A DNA stretch of 64,000 nt from Deinococcus ficus (GCF_003444775.1 NZ_CP021082.1:62001-126000); one strand, 5' to 3'; counted from the stretch's first letter, positions 7,447 through 16,232 are shown. Program-made: numbers and translations. Notes: generated from the letters alone by a model not told the origin.

Positions 7447-10044
7447 CTACACGGCCGCGCCGACCCCTGGGGGGCGGTGTGACTCCGGGCTCCACGTGGC
7501 GCTGGGCCGGGCGAAGTGGTACCCCTGCAACAGATCGACGCCGAGGTCCCGCAGCAACTGGTGCTCATCGGCGTGCTCGACCCCTTCGGCGACCGTGTAC
7601 AGGCCCAGCGCCTCGCTGAGCTGCACGATGGTGCGGATCATCGCCTGCGCGCTGGCGTTCTCTCCGCGTTCGAGGGCGGTGACGAAGGACCGGTCGATCT
7701 TCAGGCCGCTGACGGGGATGTTCCGCAGGAGGCTGAGGTTGGAGTACCCGGTGCCGAAGTCGTCGAGCATGACCTGCACGCCCATCTGCCGCAGGCCCAG
7801 CAGGATCTCCTGCACGCGCTCGGGGGACTGGATCATCAACGACTCGGTGATCTCCAGCTTGAGGCACTCGGGCGGCAGCCCACTGCCCTGCAGGGCTGAG
7901 CGGACGGTGCCGAGCAGGTCGCCCTGCTGGAACTGCCGCGCGGAGAGGTTCACGGCGACCGGTACGCCGCCCCAGGTGCTCGCACGGCGGCAGGCTTCAT
8001 GCAGCACCCACGCCCCGACCGGGACGATCAGGCCGGTGCGTTCGAGCACCGGAATGAACTCGGCCGGACTCCGGAACCCCAGGTCGGGGTTGTGCCACCG
8101 CAGCAGCGCCTCCGCGCCCCGGATTTCGCCGTTGACCGCGTCGATCACCGGCTGGTAGTGCAGGTCGAACTCCCCCTGGTTCAGCGCGTCCGCCAGCGCC
8201 GCCTCGAAATGCAGGGTCGCCTGCCGTTCCTGCCCACCACCCTGGTACCGGCCCAGTGCGTGCCCCTGCTCGCGCGCGTCGTCCAGCGCGATGTGCGCGG
8301 CGCGGAGCAGTTCGTCCGGGTCAGTTCCGTCCTGCGTGTGGTGCGCCACCCCGAGGCTGCCCTGCACACTGACCGGCAGGCCGTGCACGCGGAAGTTCTC
8401 CCGCAGGGCCGCCAGGAGCGTCTCGGCACGCGCCTCTCGGGACTCCACGCTCTCACCGAGCAGCAGCACGACGAACTCGTTGCCCCCGGTCCGCGCAAGC
8501 ACCTCCCCCTGGCCCAGGCCAGTCTTGAGTCGCTCGGCCACCGCGCGCAGCAGCTCGTCCCCACCGGCCGGCCCGAGGGCGTCGTTGACCTGTTTGAAAC
8601 GGTGAATGTCGAGGATGGCGACACTGACGCCCTGTCCGTCGCGCGCGGCCTGCTCGGTCGCCCGGGAGAGCAGGACCCGCATCAGGAGCCGGTTCGGCAG
8701 GCCGGTCAGGTCGTCGTAGAAGCGTTCGCGTTCCAGCGCGGCGATGGCGTCCGTGCGCGCCTGCTCGCTCGCCAGGCGCAGCTGGCGTTCATGGGACACC
8801 TCGCGGCGTGCGCCACTGAGCTCCGCCTGCGTGGTGAGGTCGCGCGCCTGCTGCGCGAGGACCACGTCCCGCAACAGGTCACCCAGTCGGGCTGCGCTCT
8901 TCAGGTGCGCGATGGCCTCCCGGGGCGCGTCGTCCTCGTATAAGCGGGCAAGCAGCTCGTGGGCCTGCAGCATCTCCCGGGTGCGCTCCGCCTGCTCGGC
9001 GAGGGCGAGCGCGCGCTTCAGCGGCGCTTCGGCGAGCGACGGCTGCTGGTGGTTGAGGTGGTGCTCGGCGCGGCCGAGCAGGATCTCCAGCTGGCGGTCC
9101 ACGTCCCCGCTGGCCTCCGCGAGTGACTCGGCTTCCCGGTACGCCTCCGCGGCCTCCTGGCCCCGCCCCTGCGCCGCCAGGATCATCCCGAGGGTCTGCA
9201 GGGCCGTGGACTGCTCGTTGGTGGACCCCATCTCCCGCGCGCCTTCCAGAGCAGAGGTCAGGAGCGTTGCGGCCTCGTCGAGGTGCCCGAGTTTGTGGGC
9301 CATCATCCCGGCGTTCAGGGCCATGATGATGCTGCCCGGCTGGTTCCCGGCCCGCTGGGCGACGTCCAGCGCCTGCTTGAACTGCGCGTGGGCGTCCCCG
9401 TACTGCCCGGTCTGCTCATGGAGCAACCCCAGGTTCGCGTGCACATGCAGGGCACTCTGCAGAGGGTCTTGGCTGTCGGGAAGGCGCTGCTGGGCGGTTT
9501 CAAGCAGTTCGAGCGACTCGCGTAGCCTTCCCTGGCTGTTGAGGATGATGACCTGGTTGCACAGCGCCCGGATCTCCGCGTCCACGTCCCCGTCCGCCTG
9601 GCGCAGTGCCAGTACCCGGGCGAGCGCCTCCAGCGCCTCGTTGTTCTTGCCGGCCCGGTGCTGCATCTGCGCGAGCAGGCTCAGCACATCCCCTTCCTCG
9701 GCGCCCAGGCCCTCATCTCTCGCGGCCTGCGCCGAGCGCTGGAAGTACCCAGCGGCCTGCGCGACCTGCCCGGCCGCCTGAGCGAGCTGTGCCCGCAGCA
9801 GCAGCGCCCGGACCCGCTGCCGGGCCGTGGTCGGCGTGACCTGCGCTAGGTACCCGCTCCCGAGGTCCCGCTGCCCAATGCGAATCGCTGCGTCCGCGGC
9901 CAGCAGGCGCAGGTCCGCGGCGCAGTCGGGCACCCCGCAGGGTGGGTCGCTCAGCAGTGCCTGGGTGATGGCGAGGCTGCCGGCGGGGTCGGTTTTGAGG
10001 ATCTGCTCGGCGTGCTGCCGGGCGTCATCGTGGGCACAGGTCAT
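7447..10044 (-). CDS. TPR-GGDEF-EAL protein, GGDEF degenerate
   Basis: This 865-aa cytoplasmic protein has no signal or membrane segment. Residues ~50-400 hold tetratricopeptide repeats (LGLLHEQTGQYGDAHAQFKQ and similar), followed by a short coiled coil. A GGDEF domain spans ~435-600, but its active site reads GGNEF (near residue 520), with Asn in place of the catalytic acid. It probably binds GTP or regulates rather than synthesises. The EAL domain (~610-850) keeps EALLRW, NLSARQF, ITESLM, DDFGTGYS and KIDRSF, the set expected of an active c-di-GMP phosphodiesterase. The likely net role is c-di-GMP breakdown under control of a TPR-bound partner. There is no clear Shine-Dalgarno at the ATG. 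Confidence 0.9.
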   Translation of the reverse strand: MTCAHDDARQHAEQILKTDPAGSLAITQALLSDPPCGVPDCAADLRLLAADAAIRIGQRDLGSGYLAQVTPTTARQRVRALLLRAQLAQAAGQVAQAAGYFQRSAQAARDEGLGAEEGDVLSLLAQMQHRAGKNNEALEALARVLALRQADGDVDAEIRALCNQVIILNSQGRLRESLELLETAQQRLPDSQDPLQSALHVHANLGLLHEQTGQYGDAHAQFKQALDVAQRAGNQPGSIIMALNAGMMAHKLGHLDEAATLLTSALEGAREMGSTNEQSTALQTLGMILAAQGRGQEAAEAYREAESLAEASGDVDRQLEILLGRAEHHLNHQQPSLAEAPLKRALALAEQAERTREMLQAHELLARLYEDDAPREAIAHLKSAARLGDLLRDVVLAQQARDLTTQAELSGARREVSHERQLRLASEQARTDAIAALERERFYDDLTGLPNRLLMRVLLSRATEQAARDGQGVSVAILDIHRFKQVNDALGPAGGDELLRAVAERLKTGLGQGEVLARTGGNEFVVLLLGESVESREARAETLLAALRENFRVHGLPVSVQGSLGVAHHTQDGTDPDELLRAAHIALDDAREQGHALGRYQGGGQERQATLHFEAALADALNQGEFDLHYQPVIDAVNGEIRGAEALLRWHNPDLGFRSPAEFIPVLERTGLIVPVGAWVLHEACRRASTWGGVPVAVNLSARQFQQGDLLGTVRSALQGSGLPPECLKLEITESLMIQSPERVQEILLGLRQMGVQVMLDDFGTGYSNLSLLRNIPVSGLKIDRSFVTALERGENASAQAMIRTIVQLSEALGLYTVAEGVEHADEHQLLRDLGVDLLQGYHFARPSATWSPESHRPPGVGAAV

Positions 10045-10068
10045 GGAAGGAACGTCCGTAAGAGAGGC

Positions 10069-10099
10069 CTCAGCGTGCCGATTTGCCTGGCACGCTGAG
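10069..10099 (-). terminator. Hairpin between the S8 peptidase and TPR-GGDEF-EAL genes
   Basis: An 11-bp perfect stem (CTCAGCGTGCC / GGCACGCTGAG) with a 9-nt loop lies just past the peptidase stop. It fits a terminator for the peptidase transcript, although the U-tract is poor. Confidence 0.6.
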
Positions 10100-10123
10100 G
10101 GAGAGGGCGGTCAGGGGGAAGTG

Positions 10124-11515
10124 TCAGGGGCGGGTGAGGGCGTCTAGGTTGAGGCGTCCGGCACCGAGCTTCCCGGCGAAGGGCTGGTTGGCGGCGAGCG
10201 CATCGACGCCCGTGGCGGTGGCCTGGATGCGGCGGACGGCGTCCGCGCCGTTCAGGCTGCCGCTGCTCAGCGCGAGCGCAGCGGCACCGGCGACCACGGG
10301 GGCACTCATGGAGGTGCCGCTCCACGCGGCGAGGCGGCCGCCGGGCGCCGGGCCGACCAGTTCCTCACCGGGTGCGAGGAGGCTCAGCGCGCCGTACTGC
10401 GAGAAGGCACTCTTGTTCCACGCGAGCCCGTGGCTGCCGACGGCGAGGTTCAGGGCGCTGCCCGCGAAGTGCCCGGCGGGGTAGCGCAGGCCTTCGGTGC
10501 CGGCGTTCCCGGCCGAGGCGACCACGACCACGCCGGCGTCGTTGGCGTACCCAATGGCCTGCTTGACCGCTTCGACGGGTTCGTCGGAGCCGAGGCTGAG
10601 GTTGATGATGTCCGCGCCGTGGTCGGTGGCCCAGAGGATCCCCTGGACGACGGAGCTGACGTTCCCCTGGCCCTGCGCGTCGAGCACGCGGACGGGCATG
10701 ATTTTCGCGCCGGGGGCGACGATCAGGGCGAGCCCGGCGACTTCGGTGCCATGCCCGGAGGCGTCCTGCCCGAAGGTGCCGTCGTCCATCGGCAGCGCGT
10801 CCCCATCCGCGAAGTCGTACCAGGTGTCCTGGGGGGTGAGCGAGGAGGTGAACATGGGGTGTGCGACATCGACGCCGGTGTCCAGGACGGCGATGGTCAC
10901 GCCGGCCCCGGGGACGCCGTTGGCGCCGAGGCGCGTCTGGGCGACGTCCAGGCCGATGCTCTGCCAGGTGTCGATGTTGGCGACCGTGGTGCCGTTCTGC
11001 CCGCCGCCACCCCAGTAGTTCACGCCGCCGCCCCAGTAGTTCACTCCCCCGCCCCAGTAGGCGACGCCGGAGCCCCACAGGGTGGTGCTGCCGCCCCAGT
11101 ACGCCACACCGTTGCCCCAGTAGGCCACGCCGCCGCCCCAGTAGTTCACTCCCTGACCGCCGATGGTGTTGCTCCCCGCATTGACGCGGTTCATGGCCGG
11201 GAGGCTCAGGGCGCCTCGGTTGCGTTCCCGCACGACACCCAGCCCGGCGTTCTGCGCGGTCAGGGGCCGGGTGTCGGCCGCGGCGATCACGGCGAAGGCC
11301 GGCGTGCGGGTGACGAGGGTGCCGCCGTGCCGGGCGGCGAGCTGCACGTCACTCAGGGCGGGATCGGGGTTCAGGACAGTGACGATCTGCTCGGCCGAAG
11401 ACCCTGCACCGGGCTGCGGAACAGCGGCGGTGGGGGTGGACGTGCCGCAGGCGGTGAGGAGCGCGGCGCTGAGCAGCAGGCCCATGGAGGAGCGGATCAG
11501 GGTGGGTCGGGTCAT
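10124..11515 (-). CDS. S8 (subtilisin-like) serine peptidase, predicted lipoprotein, with WGG heptad repeats
   Basis: This is a 463-aa exported protease. The N-terminus has a lipobox (SAALLTAC, Cys23), so it is probably lipid-anchored. Residues ~40-115 look like an I9-type propeptide. Seven 7-residue repeats follow at 122-170 (GVNYWGG, GVAYWGN and variants). The catalytic domain keeps Asp in VLDTGVD, His in SGHGTEVAG, the Asn in SAGNAG and Ser in SGTSMSAP, so it should be active. The ATG at 11515 was chosen because GGAG precedes it by ten bases and it puts the lipobox at the normal distance. The gene is monocistronic, with a hairpin after it. Confidence 0.92.
   Translation of the reverse strand: MTRPTLIRSSMGLLLSAALLTACGTSTPTAAVPQPGAGSSAEQIVTVLNPDPALSDVQLAARHGGTLVTRTPAFAVIAAADTRPLTAQNAGLGVVRERNRGALSLPAMNRVNAGSNTIGGQGVNYWGGGVAYWGNGVAYWGGSTTLWGSGVAYWGGGVNYWGGGVNYWGGGGQNGTTVANIDTWQSIGLDVAQTRLGANGVPGAGVTIAVLDTGVDVAHPMFTSSLTPQDTWYDFADGDALPMDDGTFGQDASGHGTEVAGLALIVAPGAKIMPVRVLDAQGQGNVSSVVQGILWATDHGADIINLSLGSDEPVEAVKQAIGYANDAGVVVVASAGNAGTEGLRYPAGHFAGSALNLAVGSHGLAWNKSAFSQYGALSLLAPGEELVGPAPGGRLAAWSGTSMSAPVVAGAAALALSSGSLNGADAVRRIQATATGVDALAANQPFAGKLGAGRLNLDALTRP
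11006..11152 (-). repeat. Seven tandem 21-bp repeats inside the S8 peptidase gene
   Basis: Seven in-frame 21-bp units code for heptads of the form G-V-[NA]-Y-W-G-[GNS]. Unit four has drifted to STTLWGS. The array falls between the propeptide and the catalytic domain, where repeat number could vary by slippage or recombination. Confidence 0.85.
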
Positions 11516-11855
11516 GGGTGTCTCCTTCATCAGAAACCGGGGGAGGCGGAGGAGGAGGGGGTCTCGGGGGAAGTCGGGAGACCGGGGGCCACAGAACCCG
11601 GCGGGCCTGGCCTGGCCTTCATTATGCCTTCATCCTGTCGCGTTCGCCCAGGGCCCCCCTCTATTGGGGGGCGCCCCACCCGTGACCGGGCCAGGATCAC
11701 CATGGAACATATACGGCTGGTTCTGTCCGGCTTCTTTCAGGGTGGATGATGAACCCTTTCAAGTGCCTGTTCAGGAGTGCGTTGTGGTGCCCGGGCTCAC
11801 TGAGGAGGAGCCCGGCCTCCTGGAGCGGCGCCTGTCCTGCCGAGGAGCGACCTTC

Positions 11856-12701
11856 ATGTTCACGCGACTCAGCGCCCGTTCCCTCATCCGCTGGGCGCTG
11901 CTGCTCACGCTGCTCTGCGGCCCCTGCTCACACGCCCAGGCGATGGGCGCGGAACCGCCCGGTCATTGCCACATCTCAGGAAGTCGTCACCGCCGAGGCC
12001 TGCGCCTGCGGCGGACGCCAGGACTGCACGCAGGCCGCCGAGGACCGCTTCCGTGCCTGGAACGCCGGAAAGCACAGGTGCGACGAGGCGTTGGCGCAGC
12101 CGTTCCGGCCCACTTACCGGCTGCTCACGGGCCTCGTGGCCAATGTCAGCGATCCCCTGGCCTACCAGGGCCTCCTCCTGGAACTGAACAGCCAGATGGG
12201 CATCATCATTCAGGATCAGCTGGCCATGGCTGAGCTGGGCGCCATGCTGTGGGTTCATGTCGAGGTGGCGCGGCCCTACGGCCTGGCTGGGGAACTGCCT
12301 CCACTGCAGGTCGAGCAGCTTCCGGATCCCCGCTGACCGGCCCGTACAAGGTCAGCCTGGACCTGGAAACCGTCGGCATCAGCTTCAACTGCGAGAAGAT
12401 CGGTGTGGCACTCAGCAAGGGCCTGCGCTTCTTCGACCTCTTCGCCGAATTGGAACTGGAGTACTCCGGTAAGGTGACCGAGTTCGCCGGCGCGAAAGTT
12501 GACGTCGGCGCTGGTGGCCTGTCGGCCGCTGGGGCCGCCAAGTCGGGGCTGTACTTCTCCGCGACCCGTGAGGGCGTCGGGGACGTGGGCGCGAAGGTCT
12601 CCGCTTCACACGTCGCCGCCGCCGTCCCCGTCGGTCCGCTTCCATTCGGTATTGCCCTGGAACGCGAGAGTGAGTCGAGCGTCAGCTTCGTGCCCTTCTG
12701 A
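11856..12701 (+). pseudogene. frameshifted secreted protein gene of unknown function
   Basis: An ATG at 11856 with a good Shine-Dalgarno (GAGGAG) opens a signal peptide (LIRWALLLTLLCGPCSHAQA). The reading then loses sense after about residue 38. Protein-like sequence resumes one frame over (VVTAEACACGGRQDCTQAAE through QDQLAMAELGAMLWVHVE), then returns to the first frame from about 12333 (GPYKVSLDLETVGISFNC to the TGA at 12699-12701). Two compensating frame changes, near 11960-11985 and 12250-12340, would join the three pieces into one protein of ~280 residues. It has no family I recognise. It could be a true pseudogene or carry assembly errors. Confidence 0.55.
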
Positions 12702-13006
12702 ACGCACGGGCTGGACTTGGAAGAGGGGGCCAGTGTGACCCCTGCCGGGGCGTCGAGCCGGTATGTGAGCGGTGCGGGGGAGACGGCGCACGGTTCGTCT
12801 ACGTGTCCACGGAAGTCAGCTCTGTCCCTCGCCCTCGCTGCAGGTGGAACCGCCTGCGCCACCTCCGCACGCTGTATTGCTCTCTTCGGCACCGCCAGCG
12901 TGATCGACATCGGCCGGCACCCATTACGCTAAAATCATGCTGTCCCAATTGTGGGACGGGGTGAATGACAACTGGGAGCGGAGGCGCAACACGGGACATG
13001 CGAAAT
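12702..13006. other. Intergenic, with a possible promoter and a small dyad
   Basis: I see no gene here. Near its end TAAAAT (12930-12935) could be a -10 box, with only a weak -35. It is followed by the dyad GTCCCA-ATTG-TGGGAC at 12942-12957. These would serve the small gene at 13049. Confidence 0.35.
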
Positions 13007-13030
13007 GCACCCGAGTTGCAGCTCGGGTGC
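13007..13030 (+). promoter_or_regulatory. Leader hairpin directly upstream of a very strong ribosome binding site
   Basis: A 9-bp perfect stem (GCACCCGAG / CTCGGGTGC) with a 6-nt loop ends two bases before AAAGGAGGTGAT (13032-13043). That ribosome site is complementary to essentially the whole anti-Shine-Dalgarno. A second 8-bp hairpin (CCTTATGG at 13045-13052 with CCGTAAGG at 13060-13067) would cover the start codon. Confidence 0.6.
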
Positions 13031-13048
13031 GAAAGGAGGTGATTCCTT

Positions 13049-13180
13049 ATGGCTAGACACCGTAAGGATACACCGAAGCGTCCGCGCAGGCCAGTGAAGT
13101 GGGGTGAGGTGGCGGTCGTTGTGACTGCCCTCAGCTCCCTGCTGACTGGTCTGGCGGCCCTTCTGAACGCCCTGAAATAA
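13049..13180 (+). CDS. 43-aa single-pass membrane peptide
   Basis: The small frame encodes a strongly basic N-terminus (MARHRKDTPKRPRRPVKW) followed by one hydrophobic helix (VAVVVTALSSLLTGLAALLN), ending LK. The evidence for a real gene is the extended Shine-Dalgarno AAAGGAGGTGAT five bases upstream of the ATG, a leader hairpin before it and a good terminator hairpin after the stop. It stands alone. The shape fits a small membrane regulator or a type I toxin-like peptide, but there is no sequence family I recognise and no antisense RNA was identified. Confidence 0.7.
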   Translation: MARHRKDTPKRPRRPVKWGEVAVVVTALSSLLTGLAALLNALK

Positions 13181-13208
13181 GCCTCTCGACCCCAGTTGCA
13201 CCTTCTGA

Positions 13209-13234
13209 GCACGGGCCCTTCGGGGTCCGTGTTT
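13209..13234 (+). terminator. Rho-independent terminator of the 43-aa gene
   Basis: The stem CACGGGCCC / GGGTCCGTG (one G-T pair) has a TTCG tetraloop and is followed by TTTATT. It lies about 30 bases past the stop codon of the small membrane peptide. Confidence 0.8.
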
Positions 13235-13416
13235 ATTCTCAACTGGCCTGGAATTCACTCACATGAATGGTTTTTTCCGCTGGCGTTCCGACGTGGCCTG
13301 AAGCTCAGGAATTCTGTGAACGCCGGTGGTGGAGGCCCTTGGGACGTTCAGGCTTCCCCGGGCGGGGCCGACCAGGCCCGCTGGCCCAGTTCGTCAACCT
13401 GGTCACCGATCTTCCC

Positions 13417-14613
13417 TCAGGGCGCGGCCGGGGACTCCCCTCTGGCCGGCAGGGTGAAGTGAATGGTGACTCCTTCCCCGGCGCCGTCGCCGAACCAGAT
13501 GCGTCCGCCGTACCGCTCCACGATGCGGCGGCAGACGGCCAGCCCAATCCCGTTGCCGCCTGCACTGGTGCGGCGGTGCAGGCGCTGGAACATCAGGAAC
13601 ACCTTCTCATGGTGCTCCGGGTCGATGCCGATCCCGTTGTCCCGCAACGTGCAGTGCACCCAGCCGTCCTGTTGCCAGCCGGTCAGGCTCACCCTGAGTG
13701 GCCGTTCACTGCGGAACTTGATGGCGTTGCCCAGCAGGTTCGTCAACAGCTGCTGAATCTGGGGTGCGCTCGCCTGGACGGGCGGCAGGATGCCACAGGT
13801 GGCAATGGCATCCTCAGGCCAGGGGAGGCCAGGCGTGACTGCCTCCCAACAGGCTTGCAGGTAAACGGCGCCCAGGTCCGGCTCCGCCTCGGCATTCACG
13901 CTGGACAGGGTGAGCACGTCCCGCACCAGCTGGCGGGCGCGGAAGACCTGCTCCGTGATGTGCGTGATGTACCCGTGGGCCCGGTCGTCGAGCTGATCGT
14001 GATACCGGTGTCGCAAGAGATCCGTGTACATCCCCAGGGTCCGCAGCGGCTCCTGCAGGTCATGACTGGCCACATAGGCGAATTCGCCCAGGTCACGCAC
14101 GCTGCGCTCCAGCTCGGCGTTTTTGCGCTCCAGGGCCTGATTGATCGTTGCGATTTCCTGCGTGCGCGCCTCGACCCGCTGCTCAAGGGTGCGGTTGAGC
14201 TGGCGCAATGACATCTCGGCCTGCTTGCGGCGGGTGATGTTCTCATGGGCGACCACGGCGTACTGGGCGCCGTCCTGCGCGAAGCAGGTCACGCGCGCCA
14301 GGAAGTACCGGTCTTCCGTGGGGGAGTGACAGGGATACTCCAGTTCGAATGCCTCCTGCGTGCCTGCCAGCACGGCACGAATGCCCGCGGCGATCTGCGC
14401 GGCATCGGGCTGGTCCTCTCCCTGGGCCCCGTCACACACCTGGAGGTAGTTGGTGCCCACAAAGTCCGCCGCGTCATTGGCCTGAGCGAACCTGATCCAG
14501 GCCTGGTTGACCGCCTGAATCACGCCGTCCCGGTTGAGGATGGCGATGTGGGCGGTCAGGGCATCGAAGGCTGCGATCGCGTACCGCCCGGGTGAGGCTG
14601 TTGGACGGGACAT
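13417..14613 (-). CDS. PAS-domain sensor histidine kinase
   Basis: This is a 398-aa soluble kinase. A PAS domain covers residues ~15-125, a coiled coil ~130-172 and a HisKA domain ~175-245 with phospho-acceptor His184 in VASHDLQEPLR. The HATPase domain follows, with N box LLGNAIKFRSE, G1 DNGIGID and G2 NGIGLAV. The HDLQEPLR H box is typical of the phytochrome/Rcp1-type kinases. The gene is divergent from a single-domain regulator of the Rcp1 kind only ~95 bases away, so the two very likely form a pair. The start at 14613 was preferred over an ATG 15 bases upstream. No transmembrane segment is present. Confidence 0.88.
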   Translation of the reverse strand: MSRPTASPGRYAIAAFDALTAHIAILNRDGVIQAVNQAWIRFAQANDAADFVGTNYLQVCDGAQGEDQPDAAQIAAGIRAVLAGTQEAFELEYPCHSPTEDRYFLARVTCFAQDGAQYAVVAHENITRRKQAEMSLRQLNRTLEQRVEARTQEIATINQALERKNAELERSVRDLGEFAYVASHDLQEPLRTLGMYTDLLRHRYHDQLDDRAHGYITHITEQVFRARQLVRDVLTLSSVNAEAEPDLGAVYLQACWEAVTPGLPWPEDAIATCGILPPVQASAPQIQQLLTNLLGNAIKFRSERPLRVSLTGWQQDGWVHCTLRDNGIGIDPEHHEKVFLMFQRLHRRTSAGGNGIGLAVCRRIVERYGGRIWFGDGAGEGVTIHFTLPARGESPAAP

Positions 14614-14708
14614 ACGGAACGCTAGCACGGCCCAAAAGTGGCGCCGCGTGGCAGAAGACCCCGGCGTGCTCTTGACGGACCGGTGCGGTGGTCCATTAGG
14701 GTAAGGCG

Positions 14709-15170
14709 GTGGGATCCGATGCGTTTACCGTTCTGCTCGTGGAGGACGAGCTGGCCGATGCGGCCCTGTTTCAGGAGATGCTGGCCGACGTCTCGCCCGA
14801 GATCACGGTCGAGCACGTCGAACATGGCGGTGAAGCGCTGCAGTACCTGTTGGGGAAAGCGCCTTACGCTGGCCGGCCCCGACCCAACCTGGTGGTGCTG
14901 GACCTGAACATGCCGGTCATGGACGGGCACGAGTTCCTCCGCGAGGTCAAGGCGCACGAGCACCTGAGGGCGCTCCCTGTGCTGGTCCTGTCGACGTCCG
15001 ACCATCCTACGGATGTGCAGCGCTCCTACCTGGGTTTCGCCAGTGGGTACGTGGTGAAACCGGGAACGTACGCCGAGTACACCAGGGTGTTGACGGCGGT
15101 GGAAAGTTACTGGCGTGGGGTGCTGCGCCTGCCGACGATCGGCGAGCTGGTGGGTGAGGAACGGCCGTGA
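14709..15170 (+). CDS. single-domain response regulator, Rcp1-like
   Basis: This 153-aa protein consists only of a receiver domain. The acidic pocket is LLVEDE, the phospho-acceptor is Asp65 in LVVLDLNMP, and the conserved lysine lies in GYVVKP. There is no output domain, so it must signal by protein contact. The insertion around residues 48-60 (LLGKAPYAGRPRP) is typical of Rcp1-type partners of phytochrome-like kinases. The start is a GTG. It is divergently arranged with the PAS kinase and probably receives phosphate from it. Confidence 0.88.
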   Translation: MGSDAFTVLLVEDELADAALFQEMLADVSPEITVEHVEHGGEALQYLLGKAPYAGRPRPNLVVLDLNMPVMDGHEFLREVKAHEHLRALPVLVLSTSDHPTDVQRSYLGFASGYVVKPGTYAEYTRVLTAVESYWRGVLRLPTIGELVGEERP

Positions 15171-15338
15171 CCACCTGTGGGTGTTCAGGTGTGAGGTGAC
15201 GTTGAATCTGAGAACCGCAGGCCCGTCCGACTGTCCGTGGCAGGGTGGTCAGGCACTCATGGCGGGTGTGCCCCTCCTGTACTGGGACGTGAGCGGCATT
15301 TCACCGGTGGCGGTGGCGTGAACGCGGTAGCGTGCGAC

Positions 15339-15536
15339 ATGCCCTGGAAACTCGTGACGGACCCCATCCGCATCCGCCCCGGCGACCAGCTCAAGGTGGA
15401 CGGCGGCCCCGCGTTCGTTGTGCAGAGGGTTATCGGGAGCTGGCGCTTCCACACGGAGGTCATCACGGCCGAGGGCCTTCCCATGGACATCCGGGACACG
15501 GATTATGTGGCGATCTGGGTAGAAGACGCGAAGTAG
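15339..15536 (+). CDS. small hypothetical protein (65 aa)
   Basis: A short frame starts MPWKLVTDPIRIRPGD and ends at a TAG. It is rich in charged and beta-forming residues (QLKVDGGPAFVVQRVIGSW, then DYVAIWVEDAK), which suggests one small beta-barrel-like domain. It has no signal or membrane segment and no family I recognise. A ribosome site is not obvious. High third-position GC and the compact beta pattern support it being real. Confidence 0.5.
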   Translation: MPWKLVTDPIRIRPGDQLKVDGGPAFVVQRVIGSWRFHTEVITAEGLPMDIRDTDYVAIWVEDAK

Positions 15537-15600
15537 TCCCCTCGGGTTCTGCCAAGACCCTTTACCAGGGGGTGAACTCAAGTCAAGCTTCAGGCTAAAC

Positions 15601-15639
15601 CAGCGCCCCCACCCGCCAGAAGGCCAGGTGGGGGCGCTG
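15601..15639. terminator. Hairpin between convergent small genes
   Basis: A 13-bp perfect stem (CAGCGCCCCCACC / GGTGGGGGCGCTG) with a 13-nt loop lies between the stop codons of genes pointing toward each other. It can serve both. Confidence 0.7.
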
Positions 15640-15690
15640 ATGGGTGAAGTGCGCCTGCTCCTTGCACTTCAGCGTTTCAGGTCATGTGCT

Positions 15691-16155
15691 TCAGCGCCCC
15701 TGCTCTTCGGCGGCGTCGCCCCTCCTGGATTTCTCCTCGAGTTCCGCCGCGACCTGCTCCACCACGGCCAGAGGACGCGCTTCCCCTTGAGCCCCACTGG
15801 TGTCGCCTTCCTTGACGGCGGTCATGGCGTCCTCACCGGCGTTCTTCACGCGGCCCAGGAGGTCCTGCACCTGCTCACGCACGGCGGGGTTGGAGCGGTA
15901 CAGCGCGTACGCGCCGCCGGCCAGGATCAGCCACGCCCAGGGAAAATGCCCACCTGACGAACGGCGGTGGACGTCGGCGAGGTCCTGCTGGAGCTGCCCG
16001 AGGTCCTTCTGGTGCTGCGCGACCATCGCGGCCGTGGCGGCCTGCTGCTTGGCCAGTGCCTTGGTGGCGTGTGTGACGGCTGTGCGCTCGGCCTGGTGTT
16101 CCGTGCTCTGGACCCGGTGCTTGAGGTTCTCGATGGTGTGTTGAAGGGGGGTCAT
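15691..16155 (-). CDS. coiled-coil membrane protein of unknown function
   Basis: This is a 154-aa protein. Residues 1-65 are helical and rich in Gln, Ala and charged residues, which suggests a coiled coil. A short hydrophobic segment (PWAWLILAGGAYALY, ~72-87) could span the membrane, and a charged helical tail follows. The layout resembles YtxH-like stress proteins, but that is similarity of shape only. AGGAG lies eight bases before the ATG. It neighbours another small envelope protein gene in the same direction. Confidence 0.65.
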   Translation of the reverse strand: MTPLQHTIENLKHRVQSTEHQAERTAVTHATKALAKQQAATAAMVAQHQKDLGQLQQDLADVHRRSSGGHFPWAWLILAGGAYALYRSNPAVREQVQDLLGRVKNAGEDAMTAVKEGDTSGAQGEARPLAVVEQVAAELEEKSRRGDAAEEQGR

Positions 16156-16232
16156 ATGGGTTCTCCTGCGGGGACGTTCTGGGTTGAACGGGACGGGTGC
16201 GGGCGGCCCGGAGGCCGCCCGGGACGCGAGAC

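Noticed and set aside
11006..11160. Repeats considered as a CRISPR or intergenic array
   Set aside because: The units are in-frame coding heptads without spacers, within a peptidase gene.
10430..11749. 439-codon plus-strand open frame opposite the S8 peptidase
   Set aside because: It is the complement of the peptidase and its repeats; the VHSPAPVGDAG repeats are an artefact of the WGG repeats.
15601..15639. Inverted repeat considered as a mobile-element end
   Set aside because: It is a simple hairpin between convergent genes, with no transposase nearby.
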